From Bacteroidales bacterium (GTDB lineage: Bacteria; Bacteroidota; Bacteroidia; Bacteroidales; UBA932), in assembly GCA_017415715.1 (NCBI GenBank), contig JAFQFD010000026.1:1-64000 (forward strand): DNA of 64,000 nt, given 5' to 3'. Positions 44,637-53,782 of the stretch are shown here, piece after piece; the first letter of the stretch is position 1, and every line of letters begins with the position of its first letter. A model generated the notes under the pieces. That model saw only the letters and a list, made by a program, of their open reading frames with translations, did no database searches and was not told where the DNA came from. The position numbers were made by a program, and so were the translations under genes.

Positions 44637-46454
44637 ATGAATATCACTAAGACTTTTGCTGCTTTGACAATTGCAGCCGTTGCAGTTTCCTGCAACCAGA
44701 CCGAGTGGAAGCCTGTGGGCGACCGCATCATGACAGAATGGGGAGAGAATCTCGATCCTGAAAATGTGCTTCAGGAATATCCTCGTCCGCAGATGGTCCG
44801 TGAGGATTGGGCAAACCTCAACGGCATGTGGAACTATGCCATCACAGCAGCCGATGCAGAAGATTCAGAGTGCGCTGATGGAAAGATCCTTGTTCCGTTT
44901 GCAGTGGAGTCTGCTCTTTCCGGAGTGGGACGTGCTGTGACAGAGGAAGATGCGCTCTGGTATGAGAGGACTTTCACAGTCCCTTCTGACTGGAAGGGTG
45001 ACAGGATCATTCTTCATTTCGGCGCTGTTGACTGGCATGCACAGGTGTATGTGGACGGCTCTTTTGCCGGCGAGCACAAGGGAGGTTATGCGCCATTCAG
45101 CTTTGACATTACAGACCTTCTCAAGAAGGGCCGCAAGCATACCCTCAAGCTCAAGGTCCTTGACTCTACCAACAAGTCATGGCAGCCGAGAGGAAAGCAG
45201 ATCCTCAATCCTAACGGCATATGGTACACTGCAGTCACAGGTATCTGGCAGACTGTATGGATGGAGCCTGTTCCGGCTTCACACGTCAAGTCATATCTTG
45301 CAAATGCCGATATCGATAAAGGTGAGCTCAAGGTAAGTGTCGATGCTGCCCTTGAAGACGGTGACATATGCAACGTTGTCCTCCTGGATGATGGGAATGT
45401 GGTTGCGTCTGGAGAAGGCTCGGAGGTGGTTCTGGCTGTCCCTGAAATGAAACTGTGGTCTCCGGCCGATCCGCATCTCTATGACATTGAGATCTCTGTC
45501 GTACGTGACGGCCAGACAGTAGACCAGGTGAAAGGCTATACTGCAATGAGAAAGGTGTCATACGGAAAGGATGACAAGGGATTCTATCGCATTCACCTCA
45601 ACAACAAGCCTATATTCCAGTTCGGTACACTTGATCAGGGATGGTGGCCTGACGGACTTTATACAGCTCCGACCGATGAGGCTCTTCTCTTTGATATCGA
45701 GATGACAAAGAACATGGGATTCAACATGATCAGAAAGCATGTGAAGGTCGAGCCTGCACGCTGGTACTGGCATTGTGACCGTCTCGGAATGCTGGTATGG
45801 CAGGACATGCCTAACACATTTGACAATGAGGGACGTCCTTGGAACTATCATGGAATTGACGTCGTTGCAGAGGTTGAGGTAATGGATCAGGAAGGAAAGG
45901 ACAACTTCTATAATGAGTGGGGAGAGATCGTGCGTGCGAACATGGGATTCCCTTGCATCGTGACATGGGTTCCTTTCAACGAGGCCTGGGGCCAGTTCGA
46001 CACCAAGGAAGTAGCGGCATTCACCCGTTCGCTTGATGACACCCGTCTTATCAACGCGGCATCAGGCGGAAACTTCTATTCTGACTGCGTAGGAGAGATC
46101 CACGATCTTCATAACTATCCTGACCCTGTCCTCTATCTCTATGATCCGACACGTGTCAACGTTCTCGGAGAGTACGGCGGCATCGGCTGGCCAGTTGAGG
46201 GCCACCTCTGGCAGAATGACCAGAACTGGGGCTACATCCAGTATAAGAGCGCAGAAGAGGTTCTTCAGACATACGAGACATACGGCCTCCAGCTCGAGTC
46301 TCTTGCTGATTATGGCTTCTCATCAGCAATATACACCCAGATCACAGATGTAGAGGGTGAGGTGAACGGCCTTATGACTTATGACAGAAAGGTTGTCAAG
46401 CTTGACATCGACCGTCTCCGCCATATCAATACAATTGTAATCAACAGTCTTTAA
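44637..46454 (+). CDS. GH2 beta-glycosidase lipoprotein
   Basis: About 605 residues from the ATG at 44637, which begins the lipoprotein signal (AVAVSC); an ATG at 44628 would add three residues. The sugar-binding jelly roll (VREDWANLNGMWNY, VDWHAQVYVDG) is followed by an Ig-like domain and a TIM barrel. Acid/base Glu449 lies in WVPFNEAWGQFD and nucleophile Glu512 in VLGEYGGIG. The family has beta-galactosidases, glucuronidases and mannosidases; this branch with LNPNGIWYTAVTGIWQTVW is frequent in Bacteroidota PULs and its substrate is not settled. It follows GH20 and precedes GH127 by 3 bases. Confidence 0.88.
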   Translation: MNITKTFAALTIAAVAVSCNQTEWKPVGDRIMTEWGENLDPENVLQEYPRPQMVREDWANLNGMWNYAITAADAEDSECADGKILVPFAVESALSGVGRAVTEEDALWYERTFTVPSDWKGDRIILHFGAVDWHAQVYVDGSFAGEHKGGYAPFSFDITDLLKKGRKHTLKLKVLDSTNKSWQPRGKQILNPNGIWYTAVTGIWQTVWMEPVPASHVKSYLANADIDKGELKVSVDAALEDGDICNVVLLDDGNVVASGEGSEVVLAVPEMKLWSPADPHLYDIEISVVRDGQTVDQVKGYTAMRKVSYGKDDKGFYRIHLNNKPIFQFGTLDQGWWPDGLYTAPTDEALLFDIEMTKNMGFNMIRKHVKVEPARWYWHCDRLGMLVWQDMPNTFDNEGRPWNYHGIDVVAEVEVMDQEGKDNFYNEWGEIVRANMGFPCIVTWVPFNEAWGQFDTKEVAAFTRSLDDTRLINAASGGNFYSDCVGEIHDLHNYPDPVLYLYDPTRVNVLGEYGGIGWPVEGHLWQNDQNWGYIQYKSAEEVLQTYETYGLQLESLADYGFSSAIYTQITDVEGEVNGLMTYDRKVVKLDIDRLRHINTIVINSL

Positions 46455-46457
46455 CAT

Positions 46458-48554
46458 ATGAGAAACTTACTTGCAGCATTGGCGTTGGTTCTTGCGGTGT
46501 CCTGCTCAAGGGCTCCGCAACCGGTGCCGGAATATGTACCTTCCGCACCTTACGGCGTGTTTCATGAGGGCATGATTGCCAACATTACTCCGGAGGGGTG
46601 GCTCGAGGAGATACTTGTCCGTCAGAAGGAGGGACTGACAGGACATCCGGAGGCCATGGCATATCCCTATAATTCATGCCTTTGGGCCGGCGAGCTGAGC
46701 CGTGACTCTGAGTCACGTGGCTCAGACTGGTGGCGCTATGAGCAGACGGCATATTATCTTGACGGTCTGACAAGGCTCGGCTATCTGCTCGAGGACCAGA
46801 AGTTCATAGATCTCTGGATGGAGAACATAGAGTATGTCCTTGCTCATCCTCAGCCTTATAGGCCACAGGGAGATTTCCAGGCCGAGGTTGAAGGACTCAT
46901 AAAGGATTACAGCAAATGGGTGGATTTCAGCGCTCAGGTTTCAGAAGACCCGAAGGCGCGTGCCGTAGTTGCCAATCTGATGGCCCAGATCGAGAACAGG
47001 GCTGCTGCCGCTTCCGAGGAGCGCTCTGCGGGACGTCTTGGAAGCGAGACGGAGTTCGGAGCGTGGCCGTGGGCTGTGTTCTTCCGCGCAGTGCAGGCTT
47101 ACTATGAGGCGACAGGAGATCCTCGCATCCCGGAGGCTCTCGAGAAGCATTACCTTTCATATTCGGCAAGAGCTCTGTCTCTGGACCGTTTCGTGGTGAA
47201 TGTCGAAGGACTTCTCTGGACATATTCCCTCACAGGCAACAAGGAACTCCTCACCAAGGCAGAGGAAGCATGGGCGGCTGGAATGTCAGCCCTCACTCAG
47301 GAAAGCTGTCTGGATGACTCCGAGTTCCATATGCATGGCGTGACCATGAACGAGCTCATGAAGATTCCTATGATCCTGTATATGCATACAGGTGAGGAGA
47401 GATATCTCCAGGCCGCTCTCAAGGCTGATTATAAGATGGAGACTCCGAACATGCTGATTGACGGTGTGAACTCCAGCACAGAGGCTCTTGCAGGCAACGA
47501 TCCTCTCGCCAGCCATGAGACATGCGACATTACTGACTATACCTGGACAATCGGCTATTATCTGATGGGAACAGGTGACGGACAGTGGGCTGACCGCATA
47601 GAGAAGGCCATTTTCAATGCCGGCTTTGGAGCAATCACCAAGGATTTCCACACAATGCAGTATTTCTCATGCCCTAACCAGTTCATAGCTACGGGCAATT
47701 CAAACCACAATGACTTCAAGAAGGGTCTGACATGGATGGCATATCGTCCAGTGCATGAGACTGAATGCTGCATCGGAAACCTCCACAGATATTTCCCTAA
47801 CTATGTAGCCCGCATGTGGCTCAAGGACGAAAACGGTCATCCTGTGGCAGCACTTTATGGACCTTCGTCGGTTACTTACGACCTTGGGGACGGTCTTGTG
47901 GTGAAGATCAAGGAGAAGACCGCTTATCCTTTCGAGGAGCAGATTGATTTCGTATTTGAATTCTACAAGGATGGCCGCAAGTCGAAAGATGCCCATCAGA
48001 TGGACTTTACATATAGAATCCCGGGCTGGTGCAAGTCATCTGACATCAGCGGTTTCCATACTGTGTCCAAGGAGTGGACCAGCGGCGAGGTGTTTACCGT
48101 AGCCCTTCCTATGGATGTCGAGGTGGTGCCTAACCCGGTTGAAGGCATATGCATCCAGCGTGGTCCGGTAGTATATTCATATGCCATTCCTGCTGACTGT
48201 GAGGAGGATACGGAAGTATATGACTACCTTGCCGGCAAGGTGTCTGCAAATCCTGATTTCAAGTGCTGGAACATGACTCCGGCAGGGAAATGGAACTATG
48301 CGCTTGTGGAAGACAAACTTGACGATCTGAAGGTCAGCTTTACAGGTGCTTCAGGCTTTCCGTTTGATCTTGAGAATGTTCCGGTCAAGATTACAGTGCC
48401 AGTAGTAGGTGTGGAAGGATGGACTCTGGTCGAAGACCGCTATACTCCTGCTCTTCCTGAGACAGTTGTTCCGGAGTCAGAAGAGGTCACATACATAGAC
48501 CTCGTCCCTTACGGAAGTACGACGCTCCGTCTGACGACATTCCCTGTATATTAA
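46458..48554 (+). CDS. GH127-family (DUF1680) glycosidase lipoprotein
   Basis: A 698-residue lipoprotein (VLAVSC) with an (alpha/alpha)6 barrel and C-terminal beta domains. The GH127 zinc and cysteine-nucleophile set is present with native spacing: Glu354-x-Cys356 (SHETCDITDY) and Cys437-Cys438 (ETECCIGNLHRYFP), against Glu338, Cys340, Cys417 and Cys418 of bifidobacterial HypBA1. The acid/base glutamate may be Glu342 (SSTEAL), a few residues closer than in HypBA1. Known members are beta-L-arabinofuranosidases or act on branched sugars of rhamnogalacturonan II. It is the last gene of the PUL and is followed by a strong terminator. Confidence 0.88.
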   Translation: MRNLLAALALVLAVSCSRAPQPVPEYVPSAPYGVFHEGMIANITPEGWLEEILVRQKEGLTGHPEAMAYPYNSCLWAGELSRDSESRGSDWWRYEQTAYYLDGLTRLGYLLEDQKFIDLWMENIEYVLAHPQPYRPQGDFQAEVEGLIKDYSKWVDFSAQVSEDPKARAVVANLMAQIENRAAAASEERSAGRLGSETEFGAWPWAVFFRAVQAYYEATGDPRIPEALEKHYLSYSARALSLDRFVVNVEGLLWTYSLTGNKELLTKAEEAWAAGMSALTQESCLDDSEFHMHGVTMNELMKIPMILYMHTGEERYLQAALKADYKMETPNMLIDGVNSSTEALAGNDPLASHETCDITDYTWTIGYYLMGTGDGQWADRIEKAIFNAGFGAITKDFHTMQYFSCPNQFIATGNSNHNDFKKGLTWMAYRPVHETECCIGNLHRYFPNYVARMWLKDENGHPVAALYGPSSVTYDLGDGLVVKIKEKTAYPFEEQIDFVFEFYKDGRKSKDAHQMDFTYRIPGWCKSSDISGFHTVSKEWTSGEVFTVALPMDVEVVPNPVEGICIQRGPVVYSYAIPADCEEDTEVYDYLAGKVSANPDFKCWNMTPAGKWNYALVEDKLDDLKVSFTGASGFPFDLENVPVKITVPVVGVEGWTLVEDRYTPALPETVVPESEEVTYIDLVPYGSTTLRLTTFPVY

Positions 48555-48560
48555 ATCAAC

Positions 48561-48598
48561 AAAGGAAAATGCCGGAAGCAATTCCGGCATTTTCCTTT
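48561..48598. terminator. bidirectional terminator closing the PUL
   Basis: A perfect 17-bp stem (48561-48577 with 48582-48598) with a GCAA tetraloop. AAA and TTT at the stem ends supply U-rich ends in both directions. It lies 7 bases after the GH127 stop and 5 bases before the end of the converging minus-strand gene. Confidence 0.9.
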
Positions 48599-48602
48599 AT
48601 GA

Positions 48603-49040
48603 TCAGAACAATCCATAGATCAGGTTCCAGACGAGGAAGCGGGCGAACTTGCCTATGAGCAGCAGGACCATTGTCCACCCCGGACGGGTCTTGTAGAATC
48701 CTAATGCGATGGCTATGACGTCGCCGATGAACGGAATCCATGCTGTCAGGGCCAGCCATACGCCCCATCTGTCGATTTTCTCTTTCTGCTTCTGGAGAGT
48801 TTCAGGCTTTACCTTGAACCATTTCTCTATCCATTCCCATTTCCCGATCCAGCCTATCCAGTAGGTCACGACGCTGCCCAGCCAGTTACCCAACGTGCCG
48901 ATCAAAAGACAGCCAATGGGGTTGGCCGTGGCTGCAAGTATTGCAAGGTACAGGGCGTCCGAACTGAACGGGAAGATTGTCGCGGCCAGAAATGTGCCTA
49001 TAAAGAGGCCGAAAAGCCCCAGTCCTTCAAGCCACTCCAT
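48603..49040 (-). CDS. yqaA: YqaA-like (DedA-family) inner-membrane protein
   Basis: A 145-residue protein with four predicted membrane segments (LGLFGLFIGTFLAATIF; LYLAILAATANPIGCLLIG; VWLALTAWIPFIGDVIAIALG; WTMVLLLIGKFARFLVWNLI). GNWLGSVVTYWIGWIGK and PFIGDVIAIALGFYK are typical of the small YqaA/SNARE-associated family, which is related to DedA lipid scramblases. Its start overlaps the stop of the upstream deaminase gene (TAATG), so the two form an operon although their functions look unrelated. Confidence 0.85.
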   Translation of the reverse strand: MEWLEGLGLFGLFIGTFLAATIFPFSSDALYLAILAATANPIGCLLIGTLGNWLGSVVTYWIGWIGKWEWIEKWFKVKPETLQKQKEKIDRWGVWLALTAWIPFIGDVIAIALGFYKTRPGWTMVLLLIGKFARFLVWNLIYGLF

Positions 49041-49477
49041 TATTGCCTCTTGTTTCTGAAGAATTCAGTGACCATGTTTCCACACTCATCGGCGAGGACT
49101 CCGGAAACGACCTCTGTCTTTGGATGCATGAGAGAAGGGGAGAACATGGAGAAGCCTCTCTTCGGGTCTGATGCTCCATATACCACCTTGCCTATCTGTG
49201 ACCATGCGAGAGCTCCTGCACACATGGGGCATGGCTCTACGGTCACATACAGTGCACAGTCATTCAGATATTTGCCTCCCATGGCCTCGGTGGCTGCCGT
49301 GATGGCTATCATCTCTGCATGCGCTGTCGGGTCGCAGAGCTTTTCGGTCATGTTATGTCCCTTTCCTATGATCCTTCCTCTGCATACGATCACAGCCCCG
49401 ATGGGTACTTCGTCCTCTGCGGCGGCAAACCCTGCTTCACGCAGGGCCTCCCTCATATATTTTTCGTTTTCTTCCAT
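49040..49477 (-). CDS. tadA: TadA-like nucleoside/tRNA adenosine deaminase
   Basis: A 145-residue zinc deaminase with the motifs HAEMIAI (zinc His and catalytic Glu) and EPCPMCAGAL (two zinc Cys). The size and the ILYVTVEPCPMC-like context match TadA, which converts A34 to inosine in tRNA-Arg; closely related guanine or cytosine deaminases cannot be fully excluded. A -7 box ends only 9 bases before the start codon, so the transcript would be leaderless or nearly so. Confidence 0.85.
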   Translation of the reverse strand: MEENEKYMREALREAGFAAAEDEVPIGAVIVCRGRIIGKGHNMTEKLCDPTAHAEMIAITAATEAMGGKYLNDCALYVTVEPCPMCAGALAWSQIGKVVYGASDPKRGFSMFSPSLMHPKTEVVSGVLADECGNMVTEFFRNKRQ

Positions 49478-49485
49478 ATCTATGG

Positions 49486-49493
49486 CAAAGATA
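49486..49493 (-). promoter_or_regulatory. -7 box of the deaminase operon, close to the start codon
   Basis: On the minus strand this reads TATCTTTG. The expected transcript start, about 6 bases downstream, would be within a few bases of the ATG at 49477. No -33 box is clear. Confidence 0.45.
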
Positions 49494-49517
49494 GTCAGTA
49501 TTCTCGTTAAAAATGCT

Positions 49518-49525
49518 TACTTTTG
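49518..49525 (+). promoter_or_regulatory. -7 box of the M28 peptidase gene
   Basis: TACTTTTG matches TAnnTTTG, 20 bases before the ATG at 49545, divergent from and 25 bases away from the deaminase -7 box. Confidence 0.45.
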
Positions 49526-49544
49526 ACAAATTATACTCAGTAAT

Positions 49545-51269
49545 ATGAATAAGACAAGACCAGTCATTCTGGCTGTTGCCGTTGTAGCAGCAGCGCTTCT
49601 TGCCTACGGAATGTTCACTCTTCCAAAGGCTCAGCCGGCAGATGCCGAAGGCTTTTCAGCAGCACGAGTTGTCGAGGATATTGAAGTCATATCCAAGGAG
49701 CATCATTCTGTAGCGCATCCGCAGGAGCGCGCCAATGTGCGTGAATACCTTGTCGGCAGACTTCATGATCTCGGTGCCGACACTGTGAAGCTTTATCAGT
49801 ATGATTCTCTCGTGGGACCGAAGAACAAGCATGTCGTATATACATTCGACGCAGTCAACATTTTGGCTGAGTTCGCTCCGGAGAAGAATGTGGAAGATGC
49901 TTCATATCTGATGTTCGTAGCTCATTATGACTCAAGATATTCACAGCCTATGCCGAAGCAGGATACCGTATGGTCATATGGTGCGGCAGATGACGGCTAT
50001 GGTGTCGGAGTCATTCTCGAGACAGTTTCGCAGGCTCTGAAGCAGCGCCCAGACTGGAAGCAGGGCGTGAAGGTGCTCTTCACCGACGCAGAAGAGGTCG
50101 GTATGATGGGCATGACAGCCATCTGGGAGAATAACAGGGAAGTGTTTGACAATGTCGGTCTTATGATCAACATAGAGGCACGCGGTCCTTGGGGTCCTGC
50201 CCTTCTGTTCGAGACATGTCCAGGAAATGAGAAGGTCATGGATCTGTATGCGAAGGCTGCGGATTATAAGTACACCTATTCTCTGACCACCGTCGTCTAT
50301 ACATTCATGCCGAACTTCACAGACTTCACAATCGTGAAGGATGCGATCCCTGGTCTGAATTTCTCGACTATCACTGATGTGAATCACTATCATACAGACA
50401 AGGACTGCTTTGAAAATGTAAGCGCGAAATCCATTCAGCATTATGGTGCCCAGGTCCTTCCTGTGGCAATGGAATATCTCACCAATGCAGAATATTCTGA
50501 CAAGGATTTCTTCAGAGCGGAGAAGGATACCGTAAACTTTACAGTTCCTGCTCTCGGACTTCTGAATGTAAGCAAGACGGTATATCTTGTCATCAACATC
50601 ATCATCTTCCTGCTGTTCCTCATTGTCTTCGGACTTGAGAGTGTACGCGGAAGAGTCAAAGCCGCAAAGGGCGTCTTCAAGGTGTCTGTCGTGATTCTTG
50701 GCGTAGCACTTGGCGTGCTTCTCCTCGGTGAGGGCATTGCATATGTATGCGCAGCCATTGCAGGAGCCAAGTTCAAGCTTTTCGGCATTGTGCAGGGCGT
50801 TCAGTTTGACAATGCGGCCATGATAGCATCGGTAGCGCTTCTCTTCATCTGCTGCGTGCTCGTTTATCTTGCAGGTAGAAAGAAGGCTGTACGCGCCGCT
50901 TCGGGTTCGATGCGTGCAAGCGCATCTGTGAATGCAGCTTCGCATTATGCATATCAGTATCTTTATGGAGCACTTGCGCTGATGTTTGTCCTCAGCCTTG
51001 CGCTGGTGCTCGCTCTGGGCGAGAATCTCATGTTCCTCATCCCGCTTGCATTCGCAACATTTGCAATGATCCTGTACCATCTCACATCACTCAGGATATG
51101 GCTCCCTGTGGCGATAGCGCTGATACTCCTCCACGCATTCTCGTTCTTCTTCGCGCTTGCGATGGCTCTCACCATCGGTGCGCTCGGAGCTGTGATGATG
51201 CTTGTATTCCTTGACTTCATGGTCCTCATTCCGCTTGGTGACCTTTATCTCATGCCATCAAAGAAATAA
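49545..51269 (+). CDS. M28-family zinc metallopeptidase with C-terminal membrane domain
   Basis: 574 residues. An N-terminal anchor (about 5-25) is followed by an M28 aminopeptidase domain in the periplasm (about 40-310) with the zinc-site residues His127 (VAHYDS), Asp of GAADDGYG, the Glu-Glu of TDAEEVG, the Asp/Glu of INIEARG and the His of DVNHYHTDKD. The last 240 residues contain about seven membrane helices (YLVINIIIFLLFLIVFGL through MLVFLDFMVLIPLG). This plan resembles eukaryotic ER metallopeptidase ERMP1/Fxna more than ordinary secreted M28 enzymes. It is followed after 18 bases by an esterase-like gene, but a shared role is not evident. Confidence 0.87.
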   Translation: MNKTRPVILAVAVVAAALLAYGMFTLPKAQPADAEGFSAARVVEDIEVISKEHHSVAHPQERANVREYLVGRLHDLGADTVKLYQYDSLVGPKNKHVVYTFDAVNILAEFAPEKNVEDASYLMFVAHYDSRYSQPMPKQDTVWSYGAADDGYGVGVILETVSQALKQRPDWKQGVKVLFTDAEEVGMMGMTAIWENNREVFDNVGLMINIEARGPWGPALLFETCPGNEKVMDLYAKAADYKYTYSLTTVVYTFMPNFTDFTIVKDAIPGLNFSTITDVNHYHTDKDCFENVSAKSIQHYGAQVLPVAMEYLTNAEYSDKDFFRAEKDTVNFTVPALGLLNVSKTVYLVINIIIFLLFLIVFGLESVRGRVKAAKGVFKVSVVILGVALGVLLLGEGIAYVCAAIAGAKFKLFGIVQGVQFDNAAMIASVALLFICCVLVYLAGRKKAVRAASGSMRASASVNAASHYAYQYLYGALALMFVLSLALVLALGENLMFLIPLAFATFAMILYHLTSLRIWLPVAIALILLHAFSFFFALAMALTIGALGAVMMLVFLDFMVLIPLGDLYLMPSKK

Positions 51270-51287
51270 CCGGATAAATACTGAATT

Positions 51288-52118
51288 ATGAAACGTACTT
51301 TAATGATTCTCAGCATATTGCTCGTATCGGCAATCTGCTCATGGGCTGCAGAGCCAGTAAAGATCCTTGCAATCGGAAACAGCTTCTCAGAAGATGCTGT
51401 CGAGGAGCACCTCTCCGGTCTTGTAAGGGCGGAAGGCCTCGACGTGGTTATATGCAACATGTATATAGGAGGTTGCTCAATAGAGAGACATGTCAACAAT
51501 CTCAGAGGCAATGTCGCCGATTACAGATATCGCAAGATCGATCCGTCCGGCAAGATGACAGAGGTATATGGATATACGCTTGAAAAGGTCCTTGCTGAAG
51601 AGGAGTGGGATTATGTCAGTGTCCAGCAGGCAAGCCATTATTCTGGCCTTCCTGAAACCTATGAACTCCTTCCGGAGCTGGTCGGTTTCATTCGCGAGAG
51701 GGTGCCGGAGGATGCTGTTGTCATGTTCCACCAGACCTGGGCGTATTCACCTGATTCTTCTCACGGGGGCTATGCAAATTATGGCAGAGACCAGATGAAG
51801 ATGTATAATGCCATAATCTCTACTGTGAATCAGGAGACTGAGAAAGTGGGAATCGAACTTATAATCCCTTGTGGAACTGCTATCCAGAATGCCAGGACAT
51901 CTGTCCTCGGAACGGATATGACAAGAGACGGTTACCACCTGAGCCGTCCTGCAGGACGATATGTCGCGGCTTGCACATGGCTTGAGGCTGTGCTGGGTGT
52001 CAATCCTGTCGGTAACACATATTGTCCGGAAGGAATGACTGCAAAGGAGTGCAAGACTGCCCAGAAGGCAGCACATAAGGCCGTGAAGAAGCCATCAAAG
52101 GTATCTAAGATCAAGTAG
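51288..52118 (+). CDS. DUF4886 SGNH-type hydrolase, exported
   Basis: A 276-residue exported protein (signal ends near SWAA). The nucleophile block ILAIGNSFSEDA (Ser32) and the C-terminal DGYHLSRPAG (Asp and His) give the SGNH/GDSL catalytic triad as seen in DUF4886 proteins. Such enzymes are often carbohydrate esterases, so removal of acetyl or similar groups from glycans is possible. It ends in a Lys-rich tail. The following alpha/beta hydrolase gene starts 3 bases downstream, forming an esterase pair outside the main PUL. Confidence 0.82.
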   Translation: MKRTLMILSILLVSAICSWAAEPVKILAIGNSFSEDAVEEHLSGLVRAEGLDVVICNMYIGGCSIERHVNNLRGNVADYRYRKIDPSGKMTEVYGYTLEKVLAEEEWDYVSVQQASHYSGLPETYELLPELVGFIRERVPEDAVVMFHQTWAYSPDSSHGGYANYGRDQMKMYNAIISTVNQETEKVGIELIIPCGTAIQNARTSVLGTDMTRDGYHLSRPAGRYVAACTWLEAVLGVNPVGNTYCPEGMTAKECKTAQKAAHKAVKKPSKVSKIK

Positions 52119-52120
52119 TC

Positions 52121-52912
52121 ATGAAAAGAATCGCTTTACTTTTTGCGGCAGTCTTGATTTCCCTTTCTGCCTTTGCACGCAACTATGAATATGACAAGGA
52201 AATCCTTTATAAAGGGAAACCTGATGCATACACAGAAAAGATGTGCAGGCTTGATGTAGCATACGAAAAGGGAGCTGAAGGACGTCCTGTGATAGTATGG
52301 TTCCATGGTGGAGGACTCACCAGCGGATGGAGGCATATTCCTGAAACCCTTCTACGCGATGGAGCCGTAGTCGTAGGCGTCGGATATCGTTTCGTGACTG
52401 AAGTCACGATTCCTGAGACTCTGGATGATGCCGCGGCGTCAGTTGCATGGGTCCTGAAGAATATAGAGTCATATGGCGGCGATCTGTCAAAAATCTATCT
52501 TGCAGGCCATTCAGCGGGAGGGTATATAGTAAATATGCTCGGCCTCAATAAGGAATACCTGGCAAAATATGACATAGATCCTGATACTCAGATAAAGGCA
52601 CTCGTGCCATACAGCGGTCAGGTGATCACTCATTTTGCGCAGAGACGCAAGCAGGGTCTGGGTGACCTGACTCCTACCATTGACCATCTCGCTCCTCTTT
52701 ACTATGTCCGTGGAAACGCAGCTCCTATGCTTGTGATTTCCGGAGACAGGGAACTGGAGCTCTTCGGTCGCTATGAGGAGAACGCCTACTTCGTAAGAAT
52801 GCTCCGCCTCAACGGTCACAAGAACGTGACCTTCTACGAAGTCGACGGTTTCGACCACGGAGACATGGCCGAACCGGCCCACCTGCTCCTTCTGAAATAT
52901 ATTAAACAATGA
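52121..52912 (+). CDS. exported alpha/beta-hydrolase esterase
   Basis: A 263-residue alpha/beta-hydrolase with signal peptide (MKRIALLFAAVLISLSAFA). The oxyanion-hole motif VWFHGGGLTSG, nucleophile Ser131 (LAGHSAGGY), the Asp of SGDRELELF and the His of GFDHGDM are visible, as in hormone-sensitive-lipase/CE10-type esterases. It is coupled to the DUF4886 gene, which suggests a joint role in removing ester groups from imported sugars; this is inference. Confidence 0.85.
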   Translation: MKRIALLFAAVLISLSAFARNYEYDKEILYKGKPDAYTEKMCRLDVAYEKGAEGRPVIVWFHGGGLTSGWRHIPETLLRDGAVVVGVGYRFVTEVTIPETLDDAAASVAWVLKNIESYGGDLSKIYLAGHSAGGYIVNMLGLNKEYLAKYDIDPDTQIKALVPYSGQVITHFAQRRKQGLGDLTPTIDHLAPLYYVRGNAAPMLVISGDRELELFGRYEENAYFVRMLRLNGHKNVTFYEVDGFDHGDMAEPAHLLLLKYIKQ

Positions 52913-52917
52913 AGATG

Positions 52918-52925
52918 TAGTTTTG
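52918..52925 (+). promoter_or_regulatory. -7 box of the DUF5714 gene
   Basis: TAGTTTTG matches TAnnTTTG and lies 22 bases before the ATG at 52947, just past the preceding stop codon. No -33 box is clear. Confidence 0.4.
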
Positions 52926-52946
52926 TCGGGATAAAAATCACCGGCC

Positions 52947-53639
52947 ATGAAGGAAGAATGCTTGATATGCAAGGCCCCTCTGGAGTATCTTCAGGAGGAT
53001 GTCCTGATGGAATGCAGCATATGCCATAAGAGTGAGTCCAGCAAGACCAGATGTGTCAGCGGACACTATGTCTGCAACGAATGTCATTCCAAGGGTGTGG
53101 ACTCCATTGTAGGTCTATGCCTGAACGAGACTTCATGCGACCCTATAGAGATCATCGGGAAGATGATGGATATGTCATTCTGCCATATGCATGGACCGGA
53201 ACATCACATCATGGTAGGCTCTGCTCTCTTGACTGCCTATCATAATGCCGGGGGAGAGATTGACCTTCCGAAGGCTCTCAGCGAGATGATAAGCAGAGGA
53301 AGCAAGGTCCCAGGCGGGGCCTGCGGATTCTGGGGAGCGTGCGGTGCTGCTATCAGCACAGGCATGTTCATCTCGATCATTACAGGATCGACTCCTCTGA
53401 TGAATGAGGCATGGGGACATTCGAATCTTATGACTTCACGTTCTTTGGCTAAACTTGGTGAAATCGGCGGTCCACGTTGCTGTAAGCGTAACTCCTATAT
53501 GTCTATACTCACAGCCATTGATTATGCCGACGAAATCACCGGAGTCAGGATGCAGAAGCCGCAGATTGTCTGCCGTCATATGTCATCCAACAGTCAGTGC
53601 ATCGGCAAACGCTGTCCGTTCCATCCTTCTGATCAATAA
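52947..53639 (+). CDS. DUF5714 cysteine-rich protein
   Basis: A 230-residue cytoplasmic protein. The N-terminal part holds two Cys-x2-Cys pairs (CLICKAPL, CSICHKS), then CVSGHYVCNECH, a zinc-ribbon-like arrangement. The remainder matches what I know of DUF5714: HGPEHHIMVGSALLTAY, a glycine-rich VPGGACGFWGACGAAISTGMF and GGPRCCKRNSY, ending with several more Cys and His residues (CRHMSSNSQCIGKRCPFH). In other genomes the domain is found next to radical SAM or methyltransferase proteins; no such partner is seen here. Reaction unknown. Confidence 0.75.
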   Translation: MKEECLICKAPLEYLQEDVLMECSICHKSESSKTRCVSGHYVCNECHSKGVDSIVGLCLNETSCDPIEIIGKMMDMSFCHMHGPEHHIMVGSALLTAYHNAGGEIDLPKALSEMISRGSKVPGGACGFWGACGAAISTGMFISIITGSTPLMNEAWGHSNLMTSRSLAKLGEIGGPRCCKRNSYMSILTAIDYADEITGVRMQKPQIVCRHMSSNSQCIGKRCPFHPSDQ

Positions 53640-53716
53640 GGTGATGAGATTCTCGATGTAGCCTTTCATGGCGGAAAGAATGCTTCATGTTTTCTCTGCT
53701 TTCTATACATAACAAA

Positions 53717-53748
53717 CCCCCGAAAGTCAGACAAAAGACTTTCGGGGG
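53717..53748. terminator. hairpin terminator between DUF5714 and dnaK
   Basis: CCCCCGAAAGTC and GACTTTCGGGGG form a perfect 12-bp stem with an 8-nt loop between two converging genes. The 3' flank on the minus strand is TTTGTT, so it suits dnaK best. Confidence 0.75.
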
Positions 53749-53782
53749 GGGTGGTCAAAATGTCACTTGGACTTCTTCCTTA

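Noticed and set aside
49974..51080. A 368-codon open frame on the minus strand
   Set aside because: It lies fully inside the well-supported M28 peptidase gene, has no domain and is rich in Cys, His and Arg, as antisense frames are.
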